Part shown: in pieces, positions 42,336 through 55,420 of the stretch
How positions within the stretch are numbered: position 1 is the stretch's first letter
How the letters are laid out: every line of letters begins with the position of its first letter
From: Sphingobium ummariense RL-3
Lineage (GTDB): Bacteria; Pseudomonadota; Alphaproteobacteria; Sphingomonadales; Sphingomonadaceae
Reading direction: 5' to 3'
NCBI RefSeq assembly: GCF_000447205.1
Contig: NZ_AUWY01000039.1
Span: forward strand, 1-64,000
DNA: 64,000 nucleotides
The notes under the pieces: generated by a model
The model's input: the letters and a program-made list of their open reading frames with translations, nothing else
What the model was told of the DNA's origin: nothing
Databases searched by the model: none
Translations under genes and position numbers: made by a program

Positions 42336-42707
42336 ATGCCAACGATCAACCAGCTGGTCCGCAAGGGCCGCGAACTGCAGAAGACCAAGTCGAAGGTCCC
42401 TGCGATGGAGGCGAACCCGCAGAAGCGCGGCGTTTGCACCCGCGTCTATACGACGACCCCGAAGAAGCCGAACTCGGCGCTCCGCAAGGTGGCGAAGGTG
42501 CGTCTGGTCAACCAGCGCGAAGTCATCACCTACATTCCCGGTGAAGGCCACAACCTTCAGGAGCACAGCGTCGTGCTGATCCGCGGCGGCCGCGTGCGCG
42601 ACCTTCCCGGTGTGCGCTATCACGTGCTGCGCGGCGTTCTGGATACCCAGGGCGTCAAGGACCGTAAGCAGAGCCGTTCGAAGTACGGCGCGAAGCGTCC
42701 GAAGTAA
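42336..42707 (+). CDS. rpsL: 30S ribosomal protein S12
   Basis: A 123-aa S12 starting [20 protein letters not shown] at ATG 42336; the open frame extends 5' but lacks S12 similarity. It contains [18 protein letters not shown] and [17 protein letters not shown]. The position equivalent to E. coli Lys88 is Arg ([11 protein letters not shown]), whereas Lys43 is kept; the Lys88-to-Arg change is a classical streptomycin-resistance substitution. It is the first gene of the str operon and 15 bp upstream of rpsG. Confidence 0.97.
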   Translation: MPTINQLVRKGRELQKTKSKVPAMEANPQKRGVCTRVYTTTPKKPNSALRKVAKVRLVNQREVITYIPGEGHNLQEHSVVLIRGGRVRDLPGVRYHVLRGVLDTQGVKDRKQSRSKYGAKRPK

Positions 42708-42722
42708 GGGAGACACAGAACC

Positions 42723-43193
42723 ATGTCACGTCGTCGTCGCCCCGAAAAGCGCGTCATCCTGCCCGATCCCAAGTTCGGTGATGTCGTGCTGTCGAAGTTC
42801 ATGAACAGCATCATGCAGGACGGCAAGAAGGCCGTCGCCGAGTCCATCGTGTACGGTGCTCTCGACACTGTCGAGGCACGGTCCAAGAAGGACCCGATCC
42901 AGATGTTCCACGATGCGCTGAACAATGTGAAGCCGGGCATCGAGGTCCGCAGCCGCCGCGTCGGCGGTGCGACCTACCAGGTCCCCGTCGAGGTGCGCCC
43001 GGAGCGCGCCCAGGCGCTGGCCATCCGCTGGCTGATCACCGCTTCGCGCAACCGCAGCGAGACCACGATGGCCGCGCGGCTGTCGGGCGAACTGCTGGAC
43101 GCGGCCAACAACCGCGGCAATGCGGTCAAGAAGCGCGAAGACACGCACCGCATGGCGGAAGCGAACCGCGCCTTCTCGCATTACCGTTGGTAA
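42723..43193 (+). CDS. rpsG: 30S ribosomal protein S7
   Basis: A 156-aa S7, usual length, starting [20 protein letters not shown]. It nucleates assembly of the 30S head and contacts the tRNA exit site. It contains [20 protein letters not shown], the 16S rRNA-binding region, and the C-terminal [15 protein letters not shown]. In other bacteria S7 represses the str operon through the rpsL-rpsG intercistronic RNA; here that spacer is only 15 bp, so the site would differ. Confidence 0.97.
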   Translation: MSRRRRPEKRVILPDPKFGDVVLSKFMNSIMQDGKKAVAESIVYGALDTVEARSKKDPIQMFHDALNNVKPGIEVRSRRVGGATYQVPVEVRPERAQALAIRWLITASRNRSETTMAARLSGELLDAANNRGNAVKKREDTHRMAEANRAFSHYRW

Positions 43194-43204
43194 GCACTAT
43201 ATAG

Positions 43205-43236
43205 GAAGGCGGGCGCCGGCACCGGTGCCCGCCTTC
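43205..43236 (+). other. Strong hairpin between rpsG and fusA
   Basis: GAAGGCGGGC (43205-43214) pairs with GCCCGCCTTC (43227-43236), with a small inner hairpin. It is followed by TTGC, so the T-tract is poor. It may partly terminate transcription or protect the upstream mRNA in the 170-bp gap. Confidence 0.5.
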
Positions 43237-43363
43237 TTGCAACAGCCCGCTGAATTCCGGTCCGTTCGCCAAGGGTCCCTACCCATGGCGGGCGCTTTGG
43301 TTTAGGGGCCGCACGCAAGACCCGAATCCCCAACCGCCGGCGCACCGGCAACGGAGAACTACC

Positions 43364-45436
<2,073 letters not shown>

Positions 45437-45569
45437 AGAATCCGCTGATCGGCCCGGGAAACCGGGTCGGTTAGGGCTGGCATTCTGCAAATTTGCTGCT
45501 ATGGACGCGCCTTCGCAAGGCGCGGCCGAGCGGTCAAACCACACGGATTTGATTAGAAGGTAGGATAAA

Positions 45570-46760
<1,191 letters not shown>

Positions 46761-46771
46761 TATAGGACCGC

Positions 46772-46811
46772 AGCGGCGCGAATCGCCTGATTCGCGCCGC
46801 TCGGAATTTTT
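46772..46811 (+). terminator. Intrinsic terminator after tuf
   Basis: A perfect 12-bp stem, AGCGGCGCGAAT (46772-46783) with ATTCGCGCCGCT (46790-46801), loop CGCCTG. It is followed after 5 nt by TTTTT (46807-46811). It lies between tuf and rpsJ and should end most str-operon transcripts. Confidence 0.8.
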
Positions 46812-46904
46812 GCCGCCTCGGATCGTCTTTCTCCGGCTCGAATGAGCTAGAAGGGCAGTAGCGGGGCGGTTTTGTTTTTGGCTCTTTCGCATCGGTACAG
46901 GAAT

Positions 46905-47213
46905 ATGGACAGCAACATCCGCATTCGCCTCAAGGCGTTCGATCATCGCGTGCTCGACCAGGCGACCGGCGACATCGCCGACACCGCCCGCCGCACGGGC
47001 GCTCTCATCCGCGGTCCCATTCCCCTTCCGACGCGCATTGAGAAGTTCACGGTCAACCGTGGCCCGCACATCGACAAGAAGTCGCGCGAGCAGTTCGAGG
47101 TCCGCACCTACAAGCGTATGCTTGACATTGTGCAGCCCACGCCGCAGACGGTCGACGCGCTGATGAAGCTGGATCTGGCTGCCGGCGTGAACGTGGAAAT
47201 CAAGCTGGCCTGA
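46905..47213 (+). CDS. rpsJ: 30S ribosomal protein S10
   Basis: A 102-aa S10 starting [20 protein letters not shown]. It contains [20 protein letters not shown] and the loop [17 protein letters not shown]. It is part of the 30S head and, as NusE, of the antitermination complex with NusB. The ATG 46905 is chosen from the S10 N-terminus; the frame upstream is non-conserved. It is the first gene of the S10 operon. A structured leader with a terminator-like hairpin separates it from rplC. Confidence 0.96.
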   Translation: MDSNIRIRLKAFDHRVLDQATGDIADTARRTGALIRGPIPLPTRIEKFTVNRGPHIDKKSREQFEVRTYKRMLDIVQPTPQTVDALMKLDLAAGVNVEIKLA

Positions 47214-47355
47214 TCGCCGGCAAGTTCCTGCCAACCGCAAGGAGGGTGGGGTATCGGGCATTCCGCCTATGGTGGAGGCTCAAACGACACAAGGGATACC
47301 GCACGGCCGCTCCGGTGAACCGGTTCGGGTCGTGGTCCTGGTCCCCCGTCGCCTT

Positions 47356-47367
47356 CCCCGAGAGGGG
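47356..47367 (+). other. GNRA-capped hairpin in the rplC leader
   Basis: CCCC-GAGA-GGGG forms a short stem with a GNRA tetraloop, 45 nt before the terminator-like hairpin at 47412. The two may form a structured regulatory RNA. Confidence 0.4.
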
Positions 47368-47411
47368 TCGGCATCCAACCCTGACGGGGTGATCGCTATA
47401 TTCGGGTTGGG

Positions 47412-47441
47412 CCGCGAAGGAGAAATCCTGCGCGGTTTTTT
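47412..47441 (+). terminator. Terminator-like hairpin between rpsJ and rplC
   Basis: CCGCGAAGGA (47412-47421) pairs with TCCTGCGCGG (47426-47435) with one A-G mismatch, around a GAAA tetraloop, followed directly by TTTTTT (47436-47441). It lies inside the S10 operon, 50 bp before rplC, where an operon-internal terminator is unexpected. Attenuation is the likely role. Confidence 0.75.
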
Positions 47442-47490
47442 CGTTGGATACGCCCGCTGCTACGGTGGGCCTCTATGGGAGTAATCGGTG

Positions 47491-48246
47491 ATGCGCACAG
47501 GCGTGATCGCTAAGAAAGTCGGGATGACCCGTCTGTTCCAGGAGGACGGACGTCATATTCCCGTTACGGTTCTCGCCCTCGAGGGCAATCAGGTCGTCGC
47601 CCGCAAGGACGTCTCGTCGGATGGCTATGTCGCTGTCCAGCTCGGCGCGGGTGTTGCGAAGGTCAAGAATGTCGCCAAGCCGCAGCGCGGCCACTTCGCC
47701 AAGGCGGAAGTGGAGCCGAAGGCGCGCCTGGTCGAATTCCGCGTCGCCGAGGATGCGCTTCTCGATGTCGGCGCCGAGATCGCGGCCGACCATTTCATCG
47801 CCGGCCAGCTGGTCGACGTGGCGGGCCATACCCAGGGTAAGGGTTTCGCCGGCGCCATGAAGCGCTGGGGTTTCGGCGGTATGCGCGCCACCCACGGCGT
47901 GTCGATCAGCCACCGCGCCCACGGTTCGACTGGTAACCGCCAGGATCCGGGTCGCGTCTTCAAGAACAAGAAGATGGCTGGCCACATGGGTGACCGCGAG
48001 CGGACCCAGCAGAATCTCGAGATCGTCCGCACGGACGTCGAGCGCGGCCTGCTGTTCGTCAAGGGCAGCGTCCCGGGCGCCAAGGGCACCTGGCTGACCG
48101 TCTGCGACGCCGTCAAGGTCAAGCGTCCCGCTGACGCGCCCTATCCGGCGAGCCTGAAGCAGGCCGCCAACAGCAACACCGCTGCGGCAGAGACGCCGGC
48201 CGAAGAGGCTGCCGCTCCCGAAGCGACCGAAGGCCAGGAGGGCTAA
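47491..48246 (+). CDS. rplC: 50S ribosomal protein L3
   Basis: A 251-aa L3 starting [20 protein letters not shown] at ATG 47491; an in-frame GTG three bases earlier is also possible, and the RBS GGGAG lies 6-9 nt upstream of them. The core includes [20 protein letters not shown] and [13 protein letters not shown]. It ends in an Ala/Glu-rich tail of about 25 residues ([19 protein letters not shown]) absent from the 209-aa E. coli protein. L3 initiates 50S assembly. It is followed by rplD after 3 bp. Confidence 0.96.
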   Translation: MRTGVIAKKVGMTRLFQEDGRHIPVTVLALEGNQVVARKDVSSDGYVAVQLGAGVAKVKNVAKPQRGHFAKAEVEPKARLVEFRVAEDALLDVGAEIAADHFIAGQLVDVAGHTQGKGFAGAMKRWGFGGMRATHGVSISHRAHGSTGNRQDPGRVFKNKKMAGHMGDRERTQQNLEIVRTDVERGLLFVKGSVPGAKGTWLTVCDAVKVKRPADAPYPASLKQAANSNTAAAETPAEEAAAPEATEGQEG

Positions 48247-48249
48247 GAA

Positions 48250-48873
48250 GTGAAGGTCAACGTACAGACCCTCGACGCGCAGAGCGCCGGCGAGCTGGAG
48301 CTGAACGACGCCGTGTTCGGCGTCGAGCCCCGCGCCGACATCCTGCACCGCGTCGTCACCTGGCAGCTCGAGAAGCGCCGCGCACCCGCGCGGGCGACCC
48401 GCGAGCGTTCCGACGTCGCCCGTACCGGCAAGAAGTTCGGTCGCCAGAAGGGCGGCGGCACCGCCCGTCACGGCGACCGCAAGGCGCCCGTGTTCATCGG
48501 CGGTGGTAAGGCGCACGGCGCCCGCGCCCGCGACTTCGGCCACGACCTCAACAAGAAGGTGCGTGCGCTGGGCCTGAAGATGGCGCTTTCGTCGAAGGCC
48601 AAGGACGGCTCGCTGATCGTGCTCGACAGCTTCGACGTGGCGGATGGCAAGACCAAGAACCTGGTCGCGAACCTCGCCAAGCTGAACCTCAGCAAGGCGC
48701 TGTTCATCGACGGCGACGCGGTGAACGTCAGTTTCGCAAAGGCTTCGGCCAACATCGTGGGTGTCAACCTGCTGCCCGCCGTCGGTGCCAATGTGTACGA
48801 CATTCTGAAGGCCGACTCGCTGGTGCTCACCCGCGCCGCGGTCGAGAAGCTGGAGGCCCGTTTCCATGGCTAA
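48250..48873 (+). CDS. rplD: 50S ribosomal protein L4
   Basis: A 207-aa L4 with GTG start. It contains the exit-tunnel loop region [20 protein letters not shown] and the C-terminal [10 protein letters not shown]4 represses the S10 operon in gammaproteobacteria by binding its leader, so it is the natural candidate to act on the structured RNA upstream of rplC here. Its last 8 bp overlap rplW. Confidence 0.96.
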   Translation: MKVNVQTLDAQSAGELELNDAVFGVEPRADILHRVVTWQLEKRRAPARATRERSDVARTGKKFGRQKGGGTARHGDRKAPVFIGGGKAHGARARDFGHDLNKKVRALGLKMALSSKAKDGSLIVLDSFDVADGKTKNLVANLAKLNLSKALFIDGDAVNVSFAKASANIVGVNLLPAVGANVYDILKADSLVLTRAAVEKLEARFHG

Positions 48874-49180
48874 GAAGCAAGCCGCGACCGTGGACAACCG
48901 TCATTACGACGTCGTTGTCGCGCCGGTCATCACCGAGAAGTCGACCCTTCTCTCCGAGAACAACGCCGTGGTCTTCAAGGTCGCGAACGAAGCGTCGAAG
49001 CCGGAGATCAAGGCCGCTGTCGAGGCCCTGTTCAACGTGAACGTGGTGAGCGTCAACACGCTGGTCACCAAGGGCAAGACGAAGAAGTGGAAGGGCAAGC
49101 CCTACACCCGCTCGGACGTCAAGAAGGCGATCGTCCGCCTGGCCGATGGTCAGTCGATCGACGTCACCACCGGTATTTGA
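48866..49180 (+). CDS. rplW: 50S ribosomal protein L23
   Basis: A 104-aa L23 with [20 protein letters not shown] and [20 protein letters not shown]. It sits at the tunnel exit and docks SRP and trigger factor. The start overlaps rplD by 8 bp and the stop is 10 bp before rplB, consistent with S10-operon coupling. Confidence 0.96.
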   Translation: MAKKQAATVDNRHYDVVVAPVITEKSTLLSENNAVVFKVANEASKPEIKAAVEALFNVNVVSVNTLVTKGKTKKWKGKPYTRSDVKKAIVRLADGQSIDVTTGI

Positions 49181-49190
49181 GGCAGGATAA

Positions 49191-50027
49191 ATGGCACTCA
49201 AGCACTATAACCCGACGAGCCCGGCCCAGCGCGGCCTGATCCTCGTCGACAAGTCGAGCCTGCACAAAGGCAAGCCTGTCAAGGCGCTGACCGAGGGCAA
49301 GCGCAAGACCGGTGGTCGCAACAACAAGGGCCATGTGACCTCGCGCGGCATCGCCGGCGGCCACAAGCAGCGCTATCGCATCATCGACTTCAAGCGTCGC
49401 CTGTGGGACGTCGAAGGCACGGTCGAGCGTCTGGAATATGACCCCAACCGCACCGCCTTCATCGCGCTGGTCAACTATGCCGATGGCACCCAGGCCTATA
49501 TCCTGGCGCCGCAGCGCCTGGCCCCCGGCGACAAGGTCGTTTCGGGCCGGAAGACCGACGTGAAGCCGGGCAATGCGATGGAGCTGGGCCAGATGCCGGT
49601 CGGCACCATCATCCACAACATCGAGATGAAGCCGGGCAAGGGTGGTCAGCTCTGCCGTTCGGCTGGCACCTATGCCCAGCTCGTCGGTCGCGATCGCGGC
49701 ATGGTGATGGTCCGCCTGTCTTCGGGTGAGCAGCGCTACATCCGTTCGGACTGCATGGGCACCATCGGCGCCGTGTCGAACCCCGACAACGCCAACACCA
49801 ACCTCGCCAAGGCCGGCCGTAACCGCTGGCTGGGCAAGCGCCCGCTGACGCGCGGCGTGGCGAAGAACCCGGTCGATCACCCGCATGGCGGTGGTGAAGG
49901 CCGGACCTCGGGCGGCCGGCATCCGGTCACGCCGTGGGGCAAGCCGACCAAGGGTGCGCGCACCCGCCACAACAAGGCGACGGACAAGTTCATCATCCGT
50001 AGCCGCCACGCGAAGAAGAAGAGGTAA
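49191..50027 (+). CDS. rplB: 50S ribosomal protein L2
   Basis: A 278-aa L2 starting [20 protein letters not shown]. It includes the conserved peptidyl-transferase-proximal segment [20 protein letters not shown], with the invariant His, and the C-terminus RSRHAKKKR. It is essential for subunit association and peptidyl transfer. It lies 5 bp before rpsS. Confidence 0.97.
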   Translation: MALKHYNPTSPAQRGLILVDKSSLHKGKPVKALTEGKRKTGGRNNKGHVTSRGIAGGHKQRYRIIDFKRRLWDVEGTVERLEYDPNRTAFIALVNYADGTQAYILAPQRLAPGDKVVSGRKTDVKPGNAMELGQMPVGTIIHNIEMKPGKGGQLCRSAGTYAQLVGRDRGMVMVRLSSGEQRYIRSDCMGTIGAVSNPDNANTNLAKAGRNRWLGKRPLTRGVAKNPVDHPHGGGEGRTSGGRHPVTPWGKPTKGARTRHNKATDKFIIRSRHAKKKR

Positions 50028-50032
50028 GCGAG

Positions 50033-50311
50033 ATGGCTCGTTCCGTCTGGAAAGGTCCGTTCGTGGACCTCAGCCTTCTGAAGAAGGCGGAAGCCGCGCA
50101 GGATGCCAATGGCCGCAGCGGCCCGATCAAGACCTGGTCGCGCCGCTCCACCATCCTGCCGCAGTTCGTCGGCCTGACGTTCAACGTCTATAATGGCCGC
50201 AAGCATGTTCCGGTCTCCGTGAACGAGGATATGGTGGGTCACAAGCTCGGCGAGTTCGCCCCGACCCGCTACTTCCCCGGCCACGCCGCCGACAAGAAGG
50301 GTAAGCGCTGA
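50033..50311 (+). CDS. rpsS: 30S ribosomal protein S19
   Basis: A 92-aa S19 ([20 protein letters not shown]), including [20 protein letters not shown] and [11 protein letters not shown]. It binds S13 and the 16S head. The stop overlaps the rplV start by one base (TGATG), so translation is coupled. Confidence 0.97.
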   Translation: MARSVWKGPFVDLSLLKKAEAAQDANGRSGPIKTWSRRSTILPQFVGLTFNVYNGRKHVPVSVNEDMVGHKLGEFAPTRYFPGHAADKKGKR

Positions 50312-50697
50312 TGTCGAAGCCCAAGGCTCCCCGTCGCGTCGCCGACAATGAGGCTCTGGCCGTCGGCACGCAGATCCGCGGTTCGGCCCAGAAGCTGAAC
50401 CTGGTGGCGACGCTGATCCGCGGCCGCAAGGTCGAGGACGCGCTGAACATTCTCGCCTTCTCGAAGAAGGCGATGGCGGTCGACGTGCGCAAGGTGCTGG
50501 CTTCGGCCATCGCCAATGCGGAAAACAACCACAATCTGGACGTCGACGCTCTGGTCGTCGCGGAAGCATCGGTGGGCAAGAGCTTCACCATGAAGCGCTT
50601 CCACGCCCGTGGCCGCGGCAAGTCGACCCGGATCCTGAAGCCCTTCAGCCGCGTGCGCATTGTCGTGCGTGAGGCTGGCGAAGAGGCGGAGGCGTAA
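50311..50697 (+). CDS. rplV: 50S ribosomal protein L22
   Basis: A 128-aa L22 with the tunnel-lining beta-hairpin near [20 protein letters not shown]. It is longer than the 110 aa of E. coli owing to a short N-terminal extension ([17 protein letters not shown]). The hairpin is the site of macrolide-related mutations in other bacteria. It is followed by rpsC after 4 bp. Confidence 0.96.
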   Translation: MSKPKAPRRVADNEALAVGTQIRGSAQKLNLVATLIRGRKVEDALNILAFSKKAMAVDVRKVLASAIANAENNHNLDVDALVVAEASVGKSFTMKRFHARGRGKSTRILKPFSRVRIVVREAGEEAEA

Positions 50698-50701
50698 GAC
50701 T

Positions 50702-51397
50702 ATGGGTCACAAGAGCAATCCGATCGGTCTGCGCCTGCAGATCAACCGCACCTGGGACAGCCGCTGGTTCGCGGAAGGCCAGGACTATGGCCGGCTGCTG
50801 CTGGAGGATCTGAAGATCCGCCAGTACATCATGAAGAACCTGCCGCAGGCCGCGATCTCCAAGGTCGTGATCGAGCGTCCGGCCAAGTTGTGCCGCGTGT
50901 CGATCTATGCCGCCCGTCCGGGTGTCATCATCGGCAAGAAGGGCGCGGACATCGAGAAGCTGCGCAAGAAGCTTGGGCAGTTCACCTCGTCCGACGTGTC
51001 GCTGAACATCGTCGAGATCCGCAAGCCGGAAATCGATTCGAAGCTCGTCGCGCAGGGCATCGCCGACCAGCTGGAGCGCCGCGTGGCTTTCCGCCGGGCG
51101 ATGAAGCGCGCGGTTCAGTCGGCCCTGCGCCTGGGTGCCGAGGGCATCAAGATCACCTGCGGCGGCCGTCTGGGCGGCGCAGAGATCGCGCGTGTCGAAT
51201 GGTATCGCGAAGGCCGCGTTCCGCTGCACACGCTGCGCGCGAACGTCGATTATGCGGAGGCCGAGGCCCACACCGCCTATGGCGTCTGCGGCATCAAGGT
51301 CTGGATCTTCAAGGGTGAGATCCTGGGCCACGATCCGATGGCCACCGACCGGCTGATGCTGGAGGCTCAGACCTCCGGCGTGCGCCCGGCGCGCTGA
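50702..51397 (+). CDS. rpsC: 30S ribosomal protein S3
   Basis: A 231-aa S3 from ATG 50702 ([20 protein letters not shown]). The KH domain is [20 protein letters not shown] with the GxxG loop, and the C-terminal domain has the [17 protein letters not shown] segment. S3 lines the mRNA entry channel and has helicase activity. It precedes rplP by 21 bp. Confidence 0.97.
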   Translation: MGHKSNPIGLRLQINRTWDSRWFAEGQDYGRLLLEDLKIRQYIMKNLPQAAISKVVIERPAKLCRVSIYAARPGVIIGKKGADIEKLRKKLGQFTSSDVSLNIVEIRKPEIDSKLVAQGIADQLERRVAFRRAMKRAVQSALRLGAEGIKITCGGRLGGAEIARVEWYREGRVPLHTLRANVDYAEAEAHTAYGVCGIKVWIFKGEILGHDPMATDRLMLEAQTSGVRPAR

Positions 51398-51418
51398 GAA
51401 TAAGGTAGGTATAGCGTC

Positions 51419-51850
51419 ATGCTGCAACCGAAGAAGATGAAGTTCCGCAAGGCCTTCAAGGGCCGGATCAAGGGCGATGCGAAGGGCGGCACCGCGCTGA
51501 ACTTCGGCGCCTATGGTCTCAAGGCTCTGGAGCCCGAGCGGATCACCGCGCGCCAGATCGAGGCGGCCCGCCGCGCGATCCAGCGCCACCTGCGCCGTCA
51601 GGGCCGTCTGTGGATCCGCGTATTCCCCGACGTTCCGGTGTCGAAGAAGCCGGCGGAAGTCCGTCAGGGCAAGGGCAAGGGTTCGGTCGAATATTGGGCG
51701 GCCCGCGTCGCTCCTGGCCGCATCCTGTTCGAGCTGGACGGCGTACCCGGCCCGCTCGCAGCAGAGGCATTCTCGCGCGCCGCGATGAAGCTGCCCGTCA
51801 AGACCAAGGTTGTCGCTCGCCTCGGCGACACCTCCCACCTGGAGGGTTAA
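51419..51850 (+). CDS. rplP: 50S ribosomal protein L16
   Basis: A 143-aa L16 ([20 protein letters not shown]), with the A-site region [20 protein letters not shown] and [20 protein letters not shown]. Slightly longer than E. coli. It contacts tRNA at the A site. Stop and rpmC start are 3 bp apart. Confidence 0.96.
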   Translation: MLQPKKMKFRKAFKGRIKGDAKGGTALNFGAYGLKALEPERITARQIEAARRAIQRHLRRQGRLWIRVFPDVPVSKKPAEVRQGKGKGSVEYWAARVAPGRILFELDGVPGPLAAEAFSRAAMKLPVKTKVVARLGDTSHLEG

Positions 51851-51853
51851 GCC

Positions 51854-52054
51854 GTGGCGAATGTAGCCGACCTCAAGACCAAGACCGACGACGAGCTGTC
51901 GACCGAGCTCAACAACCTGAAGCGTGAGCAGTTCAACCTGCGCTTCCAGGCCGCCACCAACCAGCTGGAAAAGCCCAGCCGGGTGAGGGAAGTCCGCCGG
52001 TCGATCGCGCAGATCAAGACGCTGCAGGGCGAACGCGCCCGCGCGGCGAAGTAA
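51854..52054 (+). CDS. rpmC: 50S ribosomal protein L29
   Basis: A 66-aa L29 starting at GTG 51854 ([20 protein letters not shown]) with the conserved [20 protein letters not shown]. It lies near the tunnel exit beside L23. Followed by rpsQ after 16 bp. Confidence 0.95.
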   Translation: MANVADLKTKTDDELSTELNNLKREQFNLRFQAATNQLEKPSRVREVRRSIAQIKTLQGERARAAK

Positions 52055-52070
52055 GAGAAGGAAACACACG

Positions 52071-52334
52071 ATGCCCAAGCGCGTGCTGACGGGAACGGTG
52101 GTTTCCGACAAGACCGACAAGACGGTGGTCGTTCGCGTGGAGCGCAAGGTGAAGCACCCGCTCTACGGCAAGATCATCCGCCGTTCGAAGAAATATCATG
52201 CCCATGACGAGGGCAACGCCTACAAGGAAGGCGAGACGGTCCGCATCGAGGAGACCGCCCCGATTTCCAAGCTCAAGACCTGGAAGGTCATTGAGCGGGT
52301 GGACACGCACAAGTCGCCCGAACAGGCGGCCTGA
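52071..52334 (+). CDS. rpsQ: 30S ribosomal protein S17
   Basis: An 87-aa S17 ([20 protein letters not shown]), with the OB-fold stretch [20 protein letters not shown] and [17 protein letters not shown]. It binds 16S rRNA helices early in assembly. It is the last gene of the S10 operon; a 165-bp gap with the palindrome GACCCCCGGGGTC at 52349-52361 separates it from rplN. Confidence 0.96.
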   Translation: MPKRVLTGTVVSDKTDKTVVVRVERKVKHPLYGKIIRRSKKYHAHDEGNAYKEGETVRIEETAPISKLKTWKVIERVDTHKSPEQAA

Positions 52335-52499
52335 AGCCAGTCACCGACCCCCGGGGTCGAAATTCGAACGCGGGGCTGGCCTTTTCGTGAAGAAGGGGCT
52401 ACAGGCCCGCGCTTCGTGTTTCGAATCTTTCCGGGTCGACCACGAAATTCGGAACCGCCGGGATCGTCCCGGTAGGCCAAATGAGAAGGAACCGGATCC

Positions 52500-52868
52500 A
52501 TGATCCAGATGCAAACCAATCTTGACGTCGCCGACAACAGCGGCGCCAAGCGCGTCCAGTGCATCAAGGTGCTGGGCGGATCGAAGCGCCGCTTCGCTGG
52601 CGTGGGCGACATCATCGTCGTCTCGATCAAGGAAGCGCAGCCGCGCGGCAAGGTGAAGAAGGGTGACGTGCATCGCGCCGTTATCGTGCGCACCGCCAAG
52701 GACATCCGTCGCGCCGACGGTTCGGTGATCCGCTTCGACGGCAACGCCGCCGTGCTGATCAACAAGAACCAGGAGCCGATCGGCACCCGTATCTTTGGCC
52801 CGGTCGTCCGTGAGCTGCGTGCGAAGCAGCACATGAAGATCATCAGCCTTGCTCCCGAGGTGCTGTAA
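52500..52868 (+). CDS. rplN: 50S ribosomal protein L14
   Basis: A 122-aa L14 ([20 protein letters not shown]), with [20 protein letters not shown] and [18 protein letters not shown]. It bridges the subunits and binds the RsfS silencing factor. It is the first gene of the spc operon. The stop overlaps the rplX start (TAATG). Confidence 0.97.
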   Translation: MIQMQTNLDVADNSGAKRVQCIKVLGGSKRRFAGVGDIIVVSIKEAQPRGKVKKGDVHRAVIVRTAKDIRRADGSVIRFDGNAAVLINKNQEPIGTRIFGPVVRELRAKQHMKIISLAPEVL

Positions 52869-53179
52869 TGAGCGCTGCCAAGATCAAGAAGGGCGACAAG
52901 GTCGTCGTCCTGGCCGGCAAGGACAAGGGCCGTACCGGCGCCGTCCTTCAGGTGATGCCGAAGGAGGACAAGGTGCTCGTCGAGGGCATCAACGTCCACG
53001 CGCGTCACCGCAAGCCCGACCAGTCGAACCCGCAGGGTGGCATCGACCGCAAGCCGGCGCCGCTGCACATTTCGAACGTCGCTGTCGCCGACAAGGACGG
53101 CAAGCCGACCCGCGTCCGTTTCGAGGACCGCGACGGCAAGAAGGTCCGTGTCGCCGTCAAGTCCGGTGAGGTGCTGTAA
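52868..53179 (+). CDS. rplX: 50S ribosomal protein L24
   Basis: A 103-aa L24 with the KOW motif [20 protein letters not shown] and [20 protein letters not shown]. It is an assembly initiator at the tunnel exit. It overlaps rplN and rplE by single bases (TAATG at each end), so the three are coupled. Confidence 0.96.
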   Translation: MSAAKIKKGDKVVVLAGKDKGRTGAVLQVMPKEDKVLVEGINVHARHRKPDQSNPQGGIDRKPAPLHISNVAVADKDGKPTRVRFEDRDGKKVRVAVKSGEVL

Positions 53180-53751
53180 TGGCCGACAAGTATATCCCGC
53201 GCTCGAAGGCGCTCTATGACGAGAGCATCGCCAAGGCGATGACCGAGAAGTTCGGTTACAAGAACGTCATGGAAGTGCCCAAGATCGAGAAGATCACGCT
53301 CAACATGGGCGTGGGCGAAGCCACCCAGGACAAGAAGAAGGTCACGTCGGCCGCCGAGGAAATGGAACTGATCGCGGGCCAGAAGCCCGTCATCACCAAG
53401 GCGAAGAAGTCGATCGCGCAGTTCAAGCTGCGCGAGGGCATGCCGATCGGTACCAAGGTCACGCTGCGCCGTGAGCGCATGTACGAGTTCCTGGATCGCC
53501 TGATCAACATCGCTCTGCCCCGCGTGCGCGACTTCCGTGGTCTCAACCCGAAGAGCTTCGACGGCCGTGGCAACTATGCCTTCGGCATCAAGGAGCAGAT
53601 CATCTTCCCGGAGATCAACTATGACCGCATCGACAAGGTGCGCGGCATGGACATCATCGTGACCACCACGGCGAAGACGGACGATGAAGCGCGCGAACTG
53701 CTGCGCCTCTTCGGCTTCCCCTTCCCGCTCGAAGAGAAGCAGGCGGCCTGA
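53179..53751 (+). CDS. rplE: 50S ribosomal protein L5
   Basis: A 190-aa L5 with [40 protein letters not shown] and the 5S-binding [20 protein letters not shown]. It anchors 5S rRNA and contacts the P-site tRNA. About 10 residues longer than E. coli. It starts one base inside rplX and ends 65 bp before rpsN. Confidence 0.97.
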   Translation: MADKYIPRSKALYDESIAKAMTEKFGYKNVMEVPKIEKITLNMGVGEATQDKKKVTSAAEEMELIAGQKPVITKAKKSIAQFKLREGMPIGTKVTLRRERMYEFLDRLINIALPRVRDFRGLNPKSFDGRGNYAFGIKEQIIFPEINYDRIDKVRGMDIIVTTTAKTDDEARELLRLFGFPFPLEEKQAA

Positions 53752-53816
53752 GACCCTTCAGGGAATCTGGCCCCGCTTCTCTCCCAACGCTTTAGCTAAG
53801 GAAGAGAACTTAAGTC

Positions 53817-54122
53817 ATGGCGAAACTGAGTTCGATCAACAAGAACGAGCGCCGCAAGAAGCTGGTGAAGAAATATGCCGGCCGCTATGCGAAGCTCAAG
53901 GCGATCGCGAACGACAAGACGGCGGACGATACCGACCGCCTGATCGCGCGCCTGAAGATGGCGGAAGTCCCCCGCAACGGCAACCCGACCCGCGTGCGCA
54001 ACCGCTGCGAGCTGACGGGCCGCCCCCGGGCTTACTACCGCAAATTCCGTCTCTGCCGCGTGCAGCTGCGCGATCTGGCCAACAAGGGCCTGATCCCCGG
54101 CGTCACGAAGTCGAGCTGGTAA
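53817..54122 (+). CDS. rpsN: 30S ribosomal protein S14
   Basis: A 101-aa S14 ([20 protein letters not shown]), containing [20 protein letters not shown]. It is the long, zinc-independent (C-) form: the paired CxxC sites of the zinc form are missing. It lies in the 30S head and ends 12 bp before rpsH. Confidence 0.96.
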   Translation: MAKLSSINKNERRKKLVKKYAGRYAKLKAIANDKTADDTDRLIARLKMAEVPRNGNPTRVRNRCELTGRPRAYYRKFRLCRVQLRDLANKGLIPGVTKSSW

Positions 54123-54134
54123 GGATATCACACG

Positions 54135-54530
54135 ATGGCATTGACCGATCCCTTGGGTGATATGCTCACCCGCATCCGCAACGGCCAGCAGGCGAAGAAG
54201 GACAGCGTGGTTTCCCCCGCGTCCAAGCTGCGGGCTCGTGTGCTCGACGTGCTCCAGCGCGAAGGCTATATCCGCGGCTATTCCGAGGAAGCCCTCGGCA
54301 AGCATGCGGGCCTTCGCATCGAGCTGAAATATTTCGAGGGCCAGCCCGCGATCAAGCATCTGGCTCGCGTGTCGAAGCCCGGTCGCCGCGTCTATTCGGG
54401 TTCCAAGGAACTGCCGGTGGTGCGCAATGGCCTGGGCATCACCATTGTCTCGACGCCCAAGGGTGTTCTGTCCGACGCGGAAGCGCGGGAGCAGAATGTC
54501 GGCGGCGAAGTGCTGGCGGAGGTGTTCTGA
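54135..54530 (+). CDS. rpsH: 30S ribosomal protein S8
   Basis: A 131-aa S8 ([20 protein letters not shown]), with [20 protein letters not shown] and the C-terminal [11 protein letters not shown]. It binds 16S rRNA helix 21 and in E. coli is the translational repressor of the spc operon at the rplE site. The stop overlaps the rplF start (TGATG). Confidence 0.97.
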   Translation: MALTDPLGDMLTRIRNGQQAKKDSVVSPASKLRARVLDVLQREGYIRGYSEEALGKHAGLRIELKYFEGQPAIKHLARVSKPGRRVYSGSKELPVVRNGLGITIVSTPKGVLSDAEAREQNVGGEVLAEVF

Positions 54531-55063
54531 TGAGCCGCACCGGAAAGAAGCCGGTCACCGTCCCGTCGGGCGTGACCGCGTCCATCGCTGACGGTCAGCT
54601 GTCGGTGAAGGGGCCCAAGGGCACCCTCGCCATTCCGCTGGCCGACGAAGTGACGTACAGCATCGAGGACGGCACGATCGCCGTGAAGCCTGCCAATGAC
54701 GGCAAGCGCGCCCGTGCGTTCTGGGGCATGCAGCGCACGCTGATCCAGAACCTGATCACCGGCGTGACCGAGGGCTTCTCGAAGAAGCTGCTGATCACCG
54801 GCGTCGGCTATCGTGCGAATGCCCAGGGCAAGACCCTGAAGCTGCAGCTCGGCTACAGCCACGACGTCGACTATGCGGTGCCGGAAGGCATCGAGATCAA
54901 GACCCCGGATAACACCACGGTCGAGATCAGCGGCATCGACAAGCAGAAGGTCGGCCAGGTCGCCGCCGAAATCCGCCGCTGGCGCAAGCCTGAGCCCTAT
55001 AAGGGCAAGGGCATCAAGTACGCCGGCGAGTTCATCTTCCGCAAGGAAGGAAAGAAGAAGTAA
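54530..55063 (+). CDS. rplF: 50S ribosomal protein L6
   Basis: A 177-aa L6 ([20 protein letters not shown]) of standard length, with [20 protein letters not shown] and [20 protein letters not shown]. It lies near the factor-binding site. It starts one base inside rpsH and ends 1 bp before the rplR start. Confidence 0.97.
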   Translation: MSRTGKKPVTVPSGVTASIADGQLSVKGPKGTLAIPLADEVTYSIEDGTIAVKPANDGKRARAFWGMQRTLIQNLITGVTEGFSKKLLITGVGYRANAQGKTLKLQLGYSHDVDYAVPEGIEIKTPDNTTVEISGIDKQKVGQVAAEIRRWRKPEPYKGKGIKYAGEFIFRKEGKKK

Positions 55064-55064
55064 G

Positions 55065-55418
55065 ATGGCGAAGCTTTCCCTCTTCGAGCGGCGTCGTCGC
55101 CGCGTTCGCACCGCGCTCAAGGCGCGTTCGGGTGACAAGCCCCGTCTCAGCGTCCATCGCTCGGGCCGGCACATCTATGCCCAGGTCATCGACGACGCGG
55201 CGGGCAAGACCGTCGCCGCCGCCTCGACCCTGGACAAGGACGTGCGTGGCAAGACCGGTGCCACGTCCGAAGCCGCCGCCGAAGTCGGCAAGCGCGTCGC
55301 TGCTGCGGCGACCGCTGCCGGCGTCACCAAGGTCGTTTTCGACCGTGGTGGCTTCCTGTTCCATGGCCGCGTCAAGGCGCTGGCCGATGCCGCCCGCGAA
55401 GGCGGGCTGGAGTTCTGA
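55065..55418 (+). CDS. rplR: 50S ribosomal protein L18
   Basis: A 117-aa L18 starting at ATG 55065 ([20 protein letters not shown]), with [20 protein letters not shown] and [20 protein letters not shown]. It binds 5S rRNA with L5. The open frame extends upstream into rplF without conservation. It ends 2 bp before rpsE. Confidence 0.96.
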   Translation: MAKLSLFERRRRRVRTALKARSGDKPRLSVHRSGRHIYAQVIDDAAGKTVAAASTLDKDVRGKTGATSEAAAEVGKRVAAAATAAGVTKVVFDRGGFLFHGRVKALADAAREGGLEF

Positions 55419-55420
55419 TC

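Noticed and set aside
47269-47484. 71-aa ORF between rpsJ and rplC
   Set aside because: It crosses the GNRA hairpins and the terminator-like structure; the composition is leader RNA-like and there is no homology or RBS. The region is better explained as a structured leader.
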